From assembly GCF_048544455.1 (NCBI RefSeq), contig NC_133536.1, positions 26,910,152 to 26,974,151 on the forward strand: a stretch of DNA of 64,000 nt. The letters are read 5' to 3'. Positions within the stretch are counted from its first letter, which is position 1; every line of letters starts with the position of its first letter. A program made the position numbers and the translations under genes. The notes under the pieces were generated by a model. That model had not been told where the DNA came from, made no database searches, and was given only the letters and a program-made list of their open reading frames with translations. The stretch is from Silene latifolia (lineage: Eukaryota > Streptophyta > Magnoliopsida > Caryophyllales > Caryophyllaceae). Shown here one piece after another: positions 33,798 through 45,172 of this stretch.

Positions 33798-34476
33798 TGT
33801 TTAGGTCTTTTTTACCTAAGTCGATTTAGGGTAAATGTAGTCTATATTCGTTGGTTGATTGTATGATGATTTATATGTCAATAAGTAACGGGAAATAAAG
33901 TGCGTAATGTAAATTGACACGTAAGATTTTGGTGACGCGGAAAACCCAATGTGGGAACAACCGCGGGAGGGACGGTACCCTGCCAAGTATTGCACTATAT
34001 GAATAGGAGGATGATTACAATTCTGGTACGAAGCTAATCCTGCTGGCCCTAGGTGTCAGGCCTGCAAGATCGAGAATGAACGTGTATTATTTGCCGAGAT
34101 GTGATCTTGAGTGTTGATGTACGAATGCGGGTAATTTATGAATGAATGTCCTTCTTGATTTCCTTCCTTTGCTATTTATAGGGTAAGAACCCTAGATATA
34201 CTCTATCTCGAATATGGAAAGAGAATATTATTTCCATAAGGACTTCTTTCCTAATCCGGATTCCCTTGCCAATTCTCCCCGATCTCCCTAACTTCTCCCT
34301 AACTTCTCCCTGACACCCCTTTCCTTAACACGGGCGCCTACTGTGATGGACTCTTGATCCTTCTTAAGCCCGTTCCCCCTTCTCCTGACCGCGGGCTCCC
34401 ATCCTCCTCACCTCTTCTCTATAATCTTTATTTCACCAAGTGGGCTTTCTTTATTACGCTATTTTTAGCCCAAACA
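33798..34476 (-). repeat. 3' LTR of the Tat element
   Basis: 679 bp, TG...CA. A minus-strand TATA box (plus TATTTATA, 34173-34180) reads TATAAATAGC and is conserved at 44255-44262 in the other LTR. Confidence 0.92.
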
Positions 34477-34492
34477 GTTTGCCCCAAATTTC
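34477..34492 (-). other. Polypurine tract of the Tat element
   Basis: The minus strand reads GAAATTTGGGGCAAAC immediately before the LTR start TGTTTGGGC. This confirms that the element runs on the minus strand. Confidence 0.8.
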
Positions 34493-34640
34493 TTGCGAAG
34501 TACGCTTTCAAGTATCGAGCAAGGAATTTACGTAACCAAACATTTAAAACCCTACGCCGTCTTTTACTTCTTCCCATGCAACCTATCACTTCCAGCCGCC
34601 CTATTCCTCTTTCTCCGCAACCAACTCCCTCTCTCTTCTT

Positions 34641-34645
34641 TATAA
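34641..34645 (+). promoter_or_regulatory. Putative TATA box of the Tat antisense gene
   Basis: TTTATAACCCC within a CT-rich context, about 180 bases before ATG 34824. A 5' UTR intron is possible (donor after CATCATCAG near 34774, acceptor TTTTAG near 34802). It lies between the LTR and the coding region, so the gene has its own promoter outside the LTR. Confidence 0.45.
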
Positions 34646-34823
34646 CCCCAACGTCTCTCTTCCATTTTCATTAATCACTCCAAATCATTTCAAAAAACTC
34701 TCCTCTTAAACCCTCAATCTTCTTCCCTTTAATCTTCATCAGCTTCACTGTTCCCTCTCCCGTCTTCATCATCAGGTAATCCATCTTCTTTCTTCCTTTT
34801 AGTCTTCATTTTCTCTCTCCATT

Positions 34824-36846
34824 ATGGGCAAAACTCGACAGTCTTCGTCAACCTCGACGCCCTCCGACCGTAATCTCGACCCTACTTTCCCTTCTCGGGG
34901 ACTTTTCAAACACCCCCACGATTGTGACTCCGCCCTAACTCCGGCCGACATTCCGACGATCAAGAACTTGCTTGGTCTTGGTGATGGGGTTGAGATTGTC
35001 GTCCCTGAACCGGGACAGAAAGCTGACGCCCTCCGTCCGGGGTGGGTTTGCTTCTATCTGTACCCGCTTAGATATGGCCTTCGTTTTCCTTTCCCTAAAC
35101 TCGTCCAAGATTTCATTTTTACCAATAATTTCGCCATGGCACAAATCTCTGCCGCCATTTGGAGAGTCCTTCTCTATTCTCTGGCCGCTGGTCAGAGTAC
35201 CGGCAAAGCTGTCACTCTGGGCGATCTGGCTTATATGTACAACATCAGGTCCTTGGGCAGGGGTCAATTCTCCTTCCGGGGCCGTGGAGAGGCTCCCTTC
35301 AAACATGTGTCAAAATCTCGCGATGAGAAATGGTTCGAGGACTTCTTCTATGTGAGGAAGGACTCCATCCAGCCTCCTGCTGATTATATTTTCGAGAAGT
35401 GGGCTCTGACTTCGAGTAAGTAGCCTCCCTGTTGCCTGAATTATTTTATCTTGCTGCTTACTAGCTTACTTCATCGTCTTCGTGAAGGCCCCTGTGACCT
35501 TACCCGTATTGGTGCCAAGATCCCTGCCTGCAGCAAGTTGTTCTGCATTTCTGAATCTGAGAGAAATTTTCCAGATCTGCTCCCTGGTTTTTCACCTGCT
35601 TCTTCCTCCAATCCTCCTCAATCAGCCCACAGCATGTCTTCTGGTAAGGTTTCTGTAACCACTTCTGTTTGCATGCCGTTGCTACTGATGTTTTAAGCAT
35701 TCTGCCATCTGAGACTGTGTATGCTTGCAGGTTCAAAAGTCGATCAACTGGAACTCATCCTCCAAAGTGTTAAAAGAAAGAGACCTTCTGCCAGACCTGA
35801 TGTGGCCTCTGCCTCCAAGAGGAGTGCTCCTGCCGCCTCTTTTCAGACTCCTCCTGCAGTTTCTAGTTCTGCTGCTCGCGTGCCCCTAGAGGTCAATCCG
35901 TTATCTCGCCATCCGCCCACTTCTCCTGTCAGTCCCCGTGCTTCTACCAACGGAGACATCATCGCTCATTTTCCAGAAGGCTTTGGGAATGTGGACAAGG
36001 TGCCCTACTGGCCGGAGATTGACCAACTGCTCTTTCCTCCTGTTAAGGAAACGTTTTCGGAGTTCTCCCCAGAGGAGATGGCTGAAAATGACGTGCACAA
36101 CGCTTTCATGGTAAATATTCTTCATTCTCTATCTGTCTGTCTGTCTGTTTCTTACTTAAATTCTGCTTCCCAACTCTTTTGCTGACTTCTGATTATTTAT
36201 GCCCCAGACTCTTCAGTCTGCACTCTACAACAGGAAGATGATCAACATAGTGCAGACCACCAGTCGTGCTACCAGCGCCAAGAACCAGGAGCTGAAGGAA
36301 ACTGTTGCAGATTTGGCACAGCAACGGGTTGATCTGAAGGAGCGTGTGGTGGAGTTGAAGACTGAGCTTGCTGTCACCAAGAAGAAGTTGAAGGAGGGGG
36401 CTGATCAGCTGGCTCGAACCCAGGCGGTGTGCAGCACCTTTTCTGACTCTCTGAAGCAGTCTGAGGAGAAGATCAGTGAGCTGATCTCCCTGGCCACCAA
36501 TGTCGTTGTTTATGCCACCTGGCGGGGGAAGATCAGTGGGATGCGTGCTGCCCTTGAGGAGGCTCCTACCCAGCAGGCCATAGAGGAAGAGGAGAAGCAG
36601 CTGGAGATGCTCTATCCCGCTCAACCTGATCTGAGCATGCTGATGGCTGAGGTTGGTGAGGAGAATTCTCCTGCGTTGGCTGAGCAGGCTGCTGGGGGTG
36701 ATCTTTGGAATGTCCCGGATGTCTGCTTGACGAGCTCGGGAGCTATGACGGCTGAGGATATGCAAGCTGGTGCGGTACCTGAAATGAGTGGTCAGCAGGC
36801 AGAGGAGGTACCAGAGGTGGAGGTCATTAACGTGACCGATAATTAA
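34824..36846 (+). CDS. Antisense four-exon gene with putative gypsy-type-transposon domain and coiled coil
   Basis: Frame-consistent GT-AG exons are 34824-35415, 35488-35643, 35731-36110 and 36208-36846: 1767 nt, 588 codons plus stop, no internal stop. Exon 1 contains PGWVCFYLYPLRYGLRFPFP and VQDFIFTNNFAMAQISAAIW, which resemble the plant family called putative gypsy type transposon (PF04195-like). The middle is Ser/Pro-rich with a basic KRKRPSARPD patch (possible nuclear signal). Exon 4 opens with a long coiled coil (ELKETVADLAQQRVDLKERV and onward) and ends acidic. It lies antisense to pol, next to the 3' LTR, where Tat-lineage elements carry additional ORFs. Its function is unknown. Notably it is intact while pol on the other strand is dead. 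Exon borders are inferred from frame and splice consensus. Confidence 0.72.
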
Positions 36847-38084
36847 GTTTTTATATTTTGATAAACGTTTTTGGCAGTCTGGCCCAGAGGTGGCAGACTT
36901 TGTAAGTTTTTAAACTTGTTTTGTTTTTTCTTCGCCAGGGTGGCGGTTTGAACTTTGGGGCCGTATTTTGGCCATATTTTGAATGCCCCTTGTCATAGTT
37001 TGGCAAGGTTTTTACATATCGTGTACTTGTTTGTTTATTCTCGCTGTTTTAGGAAGTTTATGCCGTGTCAGCCTGTTTGACTGATTTAGGCGAGTCCTGT
37101 CACCCCGAAAAGGCTAACGTTCGACTCGGCTAGGCTGCGTGTCGACCGATGGCTGATTTAGGCGTATGCCGCAATGTAAGGAGGAGTGGCCGTGTCAACC
37201 CGGGGTGATTTAGACCGGCTGAAAAGACGATCCGGACCAAGCTAGCCGTGTGTCACCACGGGCCGATTTAGGCGTATGCCGCAGTTTGTGGACTACTTAA
37301 ACTTGTTCATGACGCAAGGTGTGTTCGTCTCGTTTATGCCAGTAGGTGGCGTCATTGAGGCAAGTTTATCGTCATTCTAGGACCAGATGGAGACGCTGCA
37401 GGATTCTGGTAGCGCAGATATCCCTACGTTCCATGTTCATTTTTGCATGCATGCTGGGGCCCTGATTAAGTGCGATTAGTGCGAGCTACGTCCGGGGGTG
37501 GTATCGGGGGTAGCCGGATAAGCGTATTCACCACAACCAGGCTCCTTTCGTATGTTCCACATCACGCCCTGGTAAGGGTGCTCCTTGTGGAGAAAATAGG
37601 TTAGGCATGTTGGAGTGCCATGTGCCTTATCACCCCGCGTTGGCGAGTTGGATGACCTTGCTGATACCTTTCAAAGTACCATAGATACCCGAATTCAAAG
37701 TGATGTACTTAGAGAAGCCTGAAAATAAGAAAATCTATCGAATGATGTGAAGTACTTGCCGCCATCTCATGGGGTACCAAAGCAATTGTGGTCCCGGGAC
37801 GCCGCTGCACCACACCATCCAATAGTAGTTTAAAGTTTTAAAACAACTAAAGACACCGAAATAAGAGTGAAACGGCGATGCCTACTACCGGATTTTTATT
37901 TTATCTTTTAAAATGATTTGGCTTCTCATAGTACATTATTCTGAAAGCAAGAGTCTACTTATTATCAAAAGTAATATCTCTTCAGGTGAAGTATGTTCCA
38001 TGGGCGTTGTATGATTTCACCGTCCATAATCATCAGTCTGTATGCACCATGGCCAACAACTCCTTCTACCTGGTATGGTCCTTC
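36847..38084 (-). other. Spacer between the Tat antisense gene and integrase
   Basis: No coding frame stands out. The sequence GATTTAGGCGTATGCCGCA occurs at about 37155-37173 and again at 37265-37283, within a loosely repeated ~110-bp unit that also gives the shorter match near 37085. The left part is probably the 3' UTR of the antisense gene. Confidence 0.5.
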
Positions 38085-38863
38085 TCATTTGTAGGCGAAT
38101 TTGCCTGCTTTTCGATTCTTGGTGTTCTGGAACACCTCTCGGAGAACCAGGTCTCCTACCTCCAGGAGCCTGACCCTGACATTCTTGTTGTAACTCCTGG
38201 ACACAGACTGTTTGTAGGCAGCCAGACGGATTTTTGCGCTTGCTCGCAGCTCATCAATTGTGTCCAGGCTTCTGGTCATCTCTGCATTGTTCAGTTCCCT
38301 CGTCATATTTTCATACCTGTGAGTGGGAACTAGAACTTCGATGGAATGATCGCTTCGCGCCAAACACCAGGTGAAGGGTGTTTGACCTGTTGCTATCTTT
38401 GGCGTCGTCCTGTCTGACCATAACACTAGTGGCAATTCATCTGCCCACTTTCCTCCTAACTCCTGTAGCCTCCTTCTTAGATTGTCCATAATGATTTTAT
38501 TGTTGGATTCAGCTTATCCATTGGACTTTGGAGTCCTGGGTGCTGACTTTTTTAAGGTGATATTCCACCTGGCACAGTATCCTTCGGTATCGTTTGAGAT
38601 GAATTGTGAGCCATTGTCACATATGATTTCTGATGGGATACCAAATCTGCAGACGATGTTTCATTTTATGAATGAGATGACATGTTTGTCTTTTACTTCC
38701 GTGAACGCTTCTGCCTCTATCCACTTAGAGAAGTAATCTGTCATTGCTAGCATCCAGGTCTTGTTTCCTATGGCCCGTGGTAGAGGGCCTACTATGTCCA
38801 TGCCCCATGCCATGAATGGCTAGGGAGAAATAATAGGTGCGAGGGGTCTCTGGGTTTGGTGAA
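38085..38863 (-). pseudogene. Tat integrase core and C-terminus (broken)
   Basis: The frame 38489-38085 reads the integrase C-terminal part (GGKWADELPLVLW, SDRTTPKIATGQTPF). Above it, 38490-38863 keeps the catalytic triad region: the first D in MDIVGPLPRAIG, the second in ICDNGSQF, and the E in NG-AESNNK. It is interrupted by stops, including a TAA just before AESNNK where a glutamine codon is expected and a TGA near 38660. It would be inactive. Confidence 0.85.
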
Positions 38864-39625
38864 TCATTGGTCTTTGAGCGCCGCGGCACATTTTCGTGCG
38901 TACTCTGTTGTATCTGCCTTCATTGTAGGCCAATAGTAACTCTGTCTGAGGGCTTTGTTTGCCAGACTCCTGCCCCCTGCATGGTTTCCACATTCGCCAC
39001 TGTGGAGAGCATGCAACACAGTCTGTGCTTCTTCCTTGTCCAGGCACCGTAAGTAGGGACCTGCTAGCGATTTTCTGTATAGTGTATCATCAATGAGTAT
39101 GAACCTGGAAGCCTTTATTTTAAAAGCTCTCACTTCCTTCTTATCGTCTGGTAGCTTGTTAAGGCGCAGCCAGTCTAGGTAAAGTGTGCGCCAGTCGTCT
39201 GCTGGATCGGCTTCCTGGTCAAGCGCCTGCCTGTGTGACCGAGAGCTCTCACCTTCCTCTGTAACTGCTTCGATGTCCTTTTCGCTTTGCGGATCTTCCA
39301 GTTCACCTCTGTCTATTTCGTCAGCCTTCTGGATAGAAAGTTCCAGCATATGTGCTATTGGAATGCTGGATAGCTCTGTTGGTTTGAATGTTGCCCCCAG
39401 GGTTGCTAGGGCGTCTGCTTCCATGTTCTGGTCTCTGGGAACTTGTTTAAGCTTGCAAGTTTCGAATTTTTGTTTTAATTCCTTTGCTACTTTCAGGTAT
39501 GCAATCATCTTCGAATCTCTTGCTATAAACTCATCGTTCACGTGGTTGACTATTAGCAAAGAGTCACTGGATATGAGCAGGTGTCTGACCCCTAGCTCCA
39601 GGGCTAACTTCATTCCCAATATCAA
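38864..39625 (-). pseudogene. Tat second RNase H and integrase zinc finger (partial)
   Basis: The 253-residue frame starts within an archaeal-type RNase H (ALELGVRHLLISSDSLLIVN, EADALATLGA), the extra RNase H typical of the Tat lineage. It ends with the integrase HHCC region (HSGECGNHAGG ... YYWPTM ... YARKCAAALKDQ), in which the second CX2C cysteine is replaced by alanine. Confidence 0.82.
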
Positions 39626-40147
39626 GGCTTAGTATTCTGTTTCATTGTTGGTTGCCTTGAATTCACATCTTACAGCTTGTGCTATCAGATCTCCCTGTGG
39701 TGATCGCAGGATTAATCCTACACCGGCCCCCCTTTGGTTGGAGGCTCGTCGATATGCATCCGCCACGTCCATCCTTGCTTCTTTTTCTAGAGTCGGGATT
39801 TAGTATCCGCCGATTTTGGATGGCCGGATCAAGTCCGACACAAAATCGGCCGATGCTTGTGATTTGATTCTTTGTCCTGGGGTCGTCGGATGTCGTATCC
39901 ACCGAGGTGTACTGGACCATTTAGACATTCTCCCGATAGTTCGGGCTTCCTCGTGATAGCTTTTAGCGGGTAGTTTGTCACAACATGTATGATGTGTGAC
40001 TCAGAATAGGGACGCAGTTTGCGAGATGCTACTACCAATGCTAGTACTAACTTTTCAAGGGATGTGTACCTGGTCTCTGCCGTGAAAGATAGACTTGCTC
40101 ACGTAGTATATCGCTTCTCGCTCCTTTTCTTGCTCTCTCGACCCGAA
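39626..40147 (-). pseudogene. Tat first RNase H (frameshifted)
   Basis: Fragments in different frames read ASRKLRPYSESHIIHVVTNY, then PLKAITRKPELSGECL and VHLGGYDI, the RNase H/connection segment between RT and the second RNase H. At least two frameshifts separate them from RT. Confidence 0.78.
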
Positions 40148-41335
40148 TCAAAGACTCACCGCTACTTCGTGACGGCTAGGTATAGGAATAATGGTTCTCC
40201 TGGCTTTGGTTTTGACAGCAGTGGCGGGCTGCTGAGATAGTGCTTCAGGTCTCTGAAGGCTTGGTCGTGTTCTGGGGTCCATTCGAACTTCTGACTCTTC
40301 CTTAGTACGTCGTAAAATAGCCTGCACTTGTCTGAAGACCTTGAAATGAACTGTTGTGGCTGCTACCTTCCCAGCTAGCCTTTGAACATCTTTAGGCTTC
40401 TCCGGTGATTCCAGCTGTAAGACAGCTTTGATCTGCTCGATGCTGGCTTCTATCCCTCTTTGAGTCACGATATGGCCCAAGAACTTGCCAGAATATACCC
40501 CGAAGGTGCATTTAGATGGGTTTAGTTTCATCTTGTATTCCCAGAGGGTGTTGAATGTTTCTGCTAGATGCCGCATATGATCTTTAGCTTTTTCTGACTT
40601 CACCACCATGTCATCAATGTACACCTCCATGGTTCTTCCTATTTGTTCTTTGAACACGCGGTTAACCAGCCTTTGATATGTGGAGCCTGCGTTCTTTAGG
40701 CCGAATGGCATGACGTTGTAGCAATATATTCCTCTTTCGGACATAAATGTTGTCTTCTCTTGATTTGCAGGATCCATCTTGATTTGATTGTATCCACTCC
40801 ATGCGTCCAGAAATGTTAGCATCTCATGTCCAGCTGTTGCATCTACCATTGCATCAATATGAGGCAGCGAGAATGGATCTTTGGGACACGCTTTGTTGAG
40901 ATCAGTGAAGTCCACACATACTCTCCACTTCCCATTCTTTTTAGGCACCACCACTACATTAGACAACCATTCTGGGTATTTTACTTCTCTTATCCTCTTT
41001 GCTGCCAGCAGGCTGTCTACTTCCTGGTTGATTACCTTATTTCTTTCTGCTGCAAACTTTCTCCTTCTCTGCTGGATGGGTTTACACTTTGGGTCCACGC
41101 TAAGCTTGTGTGTTATGATGGATGGATCTATGCCTACCATATTATCGTGTGACCATGCAAAGCAATCCATGTTATCTTGTAAGAATTTGACTAGCTGCTG
41201 TCGTAAGCTTCCTGTACATCCTGCTCTAATGAGCACGGTTCTCTCTGGGTGCAACTTATCCAGGTTAATCTGGTCCAGCTCTTCTGCTGGGGGCTCGATG
41301 TATTCGTCCTGGACAGCCGTTTCATACAGTAATTG
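40148..41335 (-). pseudogene. Tat reverse transcriptase
   Basis: A 368-residue frame from 41254 carries WRVCVDFTDLNKACPKDPF, FLDAWSGYNQIKMDP, MPFGLKNAGSTYQRLVN, catalytic YIDDMVVKS and FLGHIVTQRGIEA. Its last ~45 residues, after VQAILRR, are a frameshift tail. The RT core itself is uninterrupted. Confidence 0.87.
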
Positions 41336-41755
41336 CTATGCGGGAGGGTTGGCAGTGCCCTTGAGTGCCTTCATGTAGCAGCCTCTAGCTTCCTCCTGAT
41401 CTCCTCTTATCGTTTCTACTCCCCATGGGGTGGGGAACTTTATGCACTGGTGATATGTTGAAGGGACTGCTTTCATCTGGTGAAGCCATGGTCTTCCTAG
41501 GATGACGTTGTAAGTAGAGGGGCCATCTATAACCAGGTACCTGACTTGCTTGTTGACTCCTCCCACATAGGTTGGGATGACTATCTCACCTAGCGAGCTG
41601 GCTGTTTCCCCGCTGAAGCCTACTAGCGGAATAGTCTTCTTCTGTAGATCCATCTCGCTGAATCCCATGTTTTCTATGGTTTTCAGCATGATTAAGTTGA
41701 CAGAGCTTCTTGTATCTACCAAGACCTTTCTTACTGTGCAATTGGCCATTGACAA
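41336..41755 (-). pseudogene. Tat aspartic protease with altered active site
   Basis: A 139-residue frame reads [15 protein letters not shown] in place of the usual D-T/S-G-S/A-S, so the active-site glycine is arginine. [18 protein letters not shown], the conserved C-terminal protease motif, follows. It is likely inactive even if translated. Confidence 0.82.
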
Positions 41756-43797
41756 GGTGATAATAAGTGCATCATGGTGCTCTCTTTCATCGTATGTATC
41801 TCCCTCATCGGCCGATCGGCGCGATCACCGTGAGATATTCTCGCAAGAACCGGCTGGTCTGTCTCCTTTGGTCTCGGTGGCATGCCTTTTAGCTGCTGAG
41901 TATGTCGGCCGCTTAAGTTTGAGCCGCTTTGTTATCACGTTTATAATTTTAGTGCATGTGGGTGGGTCTCACGGCTTGGCGGAGCCTACCTTATCCCGCT
42001 TGTTGCCCCCACGTGGTAACAGGGCTCGGCTTTCCTTGTTCGTACAGGCACTTGATCTCTCTTCTCAATGTATGTATGCGTCCTCGCATTGTGCCCAATA
42101 TCACGGTGAAATTCGCACTTCTTCTTGCTATCCTTTCTCCAGGCTTGCTCTCCTATTGGTGGGTTAGGCCACCTGACTCCGTCTCCCATCTCTCTAAGTG
42201 CCTTCAAGATTCCTCCGATACCTGTAGTGAATCCATACTCTGCCAGGGTGGGGAGTAGCCGATTTTCCTCGATTCTCGTTAACTCCTCCCATATGGTCTC
42301 GTATCTCTCGTCCTTCTTCTTTGGTGGTTTGCTTTCTTCCCGATTTCTCCACGGTTGAAGTACTAGAAATACTTGGGTGTGCTCTCGTAAGTCGGCTCGC
42401 TAGGATATCTTCTTCCAGGCCTGATCGCGGCGTGCCTTCTCTGCGCATCGCTTCGAAACTATGGCAAGGATGCATAGTCACCGCTTGTATAGATCAGAGT
42501 CATGGTGGAGGCCTCTTTTGAAGGCTTCTACTGCTGTTGAGATATCACACTCTCGTACTGCTACCTTCTCATTGTTAAATCTGGTATTGTATTCTCCAAT
42601 GCTCTCTCTTGCCCCCTGGACGATTCTGTACAGGTCTCCCCGTGCTTCGTGGCTTTCTCGCGCTTGCGAAACTGTTGAGTAAATGCGTTCACCAACTCAG
42701 CAAATGTAGATATCGACCTGTTGGGCAGGCTGATAAACCATCGAAGTGCTGGTCCTGTTAAGGTGGACCCGAATCCTTTGCACATACAAGCCTCCTTGAC
42801 CTGCCCTATAGCTGTTACCGTCATCATTTTCTGCTTGTATTGGCTGACATGATTAAAGGGATCTGCTGTGCCGTCAAAGAGAGGCATGTTTGGATTTGTG
42901 AATCCTTTTGGCATGGCTGTGATGGATATGGTGTCCACGAATGGTGAGTCGGCATAGCTGTCTAGAGCCGCTTTCTCGAGTGGGGGTGGTAGCCCTGGAA
43001 CTCTGCTCAGCATCTCCTTTAGCTCCAAGTACTACTGGTTAGTTATATTGGTGAATGCAAAAGTGCGCCTGTCGGCGTCTCTGCATATCTCTTGTTGATC
43101 CTGGTTCTGGAAGGTTCTGGTAAGTTCCAGCAGCCAGGGGGGTTGTGGTAACGATTGTCCCCTGCGCGCGTTCACTTGGCGGCTTGACCGGATCTCTGCT
43201 GCAGTGTCGATCGATTCTTTGCAGGGCTGGCGACGGAGAGGCCACTGTTTGTACCCCCAGCGCGCCGGGTGGGCCGCCACCGTTTGGCGTGAGATATCTT
43301 AACCCTCGTGGGGTTATCCTTCCATCTGATGGTGTCGTAGCCAAATCCAATCTTGTGATTATTTCAGCTGGTATCTGCCTGCTGCCTGATGCTCAATGCG
43401 TCAGATCTACCAAAGGAAATCTTCCTTCAACTGTCTTGTTTGCTGGAGTGTTGGACTGCTGCTTTAGGAGATCAATTTATGCCCAAAGCTCTCTGTCTCT
43501 CCTTCTTACCTCAGCATCTGCTCTCCTTTGATCTTCTCTCATGTTTTCCATAGCTTTCTGAAGATTTTCCACGCCAAATGGAGCGAACTGCGTGGGACCA
43601 GGCGGCGGAGTGACGCCCGAGCTTGATGTTCCTTTGTCCGATCCGGTCCGGGAGAGAGACAACAGGGTCCTAGGAGGTAGAGAGGCTTTTGTTGTTGGTA
43701 TGATTCTTGGGGTATGTCCGGGAGCCTGCGTGGCCACTATCGATGTTGGACTTTGGGTAGACGATGGTGGTGGCGATGGCTGCCTGCTCCCTGACAT
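41756..43797 (-). pseudogene. Tat gag (frameshifted)
   Basis: It starts at 43797 (MSGSRQPSPPPSSTQSP), a Pro/Ser-rich N-terminus with a short coiled coil (LQKAMENMREDQRRADAEV). The capsid region is at 43028-42561 (LFDGTADPFNHVSQYK, LTGPALRWFISLPNRSI). Near 42130-42060 is a degenerate knuckle (CEFHRDIGHNARTH) that has lost its last cysteine. Frame changes near 43470, 43030 and 42560 break it. Confidence 0.82.
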
Positions 43798-43857
43798 GGC
43801 TTAAGATGCTTGCTTTTCCATTGTATATTCAGAATATCAACGATTGACGACCACAAT

Positions 43858-43875
43858 GCCCCATGGTGGGCGCCA
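43858..43875 (-). other. Primer binding site of the Tat element
   Basis: The minus strand reads TGGCGCCCACCATGGGGC starting three bases after the 5' LTR. TGGCGCC-type primer sites are usual in plant Ty3/gypsy non-chromoviruses; the exact tRNA is not assigned here. Confidence 0.7.
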
Positions 43876-43878
43876 AAC

Positions 43879-44558
43879 TGTTTAGGTCTTTTTTACCTAA
43901 GTCGATTTAAGGTCAATGTAGTCTATATTCGTTGGTTGATTGTATGATGATTTATATGTCAATAAGTAAACGGGAAATAAAGTGCGTAATGTAAATTGAC
44001 ACGTAAGATTTTGGTGACGCGGAAAACCCAATGTGGGAACAACCACGAGAGGGACGGTACCCTGCCAAGTATTGCACTATATGAATAGGAGGATGATTAC
44101 AATTCTGGTACGAAGCTAATCCTGCTGGCCCTAGGTGTCAGGCCTGCAAGATCGAGAATGAACGTGTATTATTTGCCGAGATGTGATCTTGAGTGTTGAT
44201 GTACGAATGCGGGTAATTTATGAATGAATGTCCTTCTTGATTTCCTTCCTTTCCTATTTATAGGGTAAGAACCCTAGATATACTCTATCTCGAATATGGA
44301 AAGAGAATATTATTTCCATAAGGACTTCTTTCCTAATCCGGATTCCCTTGCCAATTCTCCCCGATCTCCCTAACTTCTCCCTAACTTCTCCCTGACACCC
44401 ATTTCCTTAACACGGGCGCCTACTGTGATGGGCTCTTGATCCTTCTTAAGCCCGTTCCCCCTTCTCCTGACCGCGGGCTTCCATCCTCCTCACCTCTTCT
44501 CTATAATCTTTATTTCACCAAGTGGGCTTTCTTTATTACGCTATTTTTAGCCCAAACA
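43879..44558 (-). repeat. 5' LTR of the Tat element
   Basis: 680 bp, with TATA box on the minus strand at plus 44255-44262. It is followed by the TSD TTCAC (44559-44563) and the resumed copia leader. Confidence 0.92.
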
Positions 44559-44563
44559 TTCAC

Positions 44564-45172
44564 CGCTTTAGTTCACTTAAAACGTTATAGATAATAAATT
44601 GACATGACCTCTCGCTAAAACAATCAGTTGAGACATAGCCTTACCAAAGAGTAGAAACCATGAAAACCTATTTCGTGAGGGAGTGCACTCGGCCACACCG
44701 GGGTACAAACCTTGTTACGTAGGGGAAGTGGGTGATAAATGTCTATCCACCGAATTCATGTTGATAAGGGATGAATCGGCCACACCGTGCCCAAGTTAAT
44801 GTGGGTTTGGATCATGGACACATTTATTCGAAATTTGGATTGAACTCAACAAAAGTTTTTCGATAAGGTTTTATCGGCCACACCGTCCCCTTGTTGAATG
44901 TGTTTTGGGCTAAAGATAAATGTTAATGTAATATTATCGACCAAGAGTTCTAAAAGTAGAATCGATTAAACGTTAATCCACCGAGTTATATTGATAAGGA
45001 TGAATCGGGCCCACCGTGCCTAAGTCGATATGAATTTGGGTCTTGGAATCATTTATAATAGTTGGGTAGAGGTCACTATATAAATGCTCATATCTTGTTA
45101 GTTATTTACAAGTATGATATTAAAAGACAAATGTTAATATTTCCTTTTCCTCCATATTTGTAGTTCATTACA
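44564..45172 (+). other. copia leader, part 2, with repeated CGGCCACACCG motif
   Basis: CGGCCACACCG occurs exactly at 44690-44700, 44777-44787 and 44875-44885, with a variant (CGGGCCCACCG) at 45006-45016. Each copy is embedded in similar text: GATGAATCGG..., then GTGCC(C/T)AAGT and a TTTGG run. The block looks like a diverged tandem repeat of about 90-130 bases. TATATAAATG near 45077 precedes the first ATG of the polyprotein. No gag capsid coding is visible. Confidence 0.6.

Larger units (their letters stand above)
33798..44558 (-). mobile_element. Tat-lineage Ty3/gypsy element with antisense gene
   Basis: LTRs 33798-34476 (679 bp) and 43879-44558 (680 bp) end TGTTTAGG...CCCAAACA on the plus strand, flanked by TTCAC (33793-33797 and 44559-44563). 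On the minus strand the order is primer site, gag, protease, RT, RNase H, integrase, antisense gene, PPT, 3' LTR. RT motifs VCVDFTDLNKACPKD and YIDDMVVKS, and MPFGLKNAGSTYQRLVN, are those of the Tat lineage. Pol and gag are broken repeatedly. About ten LTR differences are seen by eye. Confidence 0.93.

Noticed and set aside
34935-35355. Frames on the minus strand and in another plus frame over the Tat antisense gene
   Set aside because: Shadows of the exon 1 frame; codon character and domain motifs are only in the 34824 frame.
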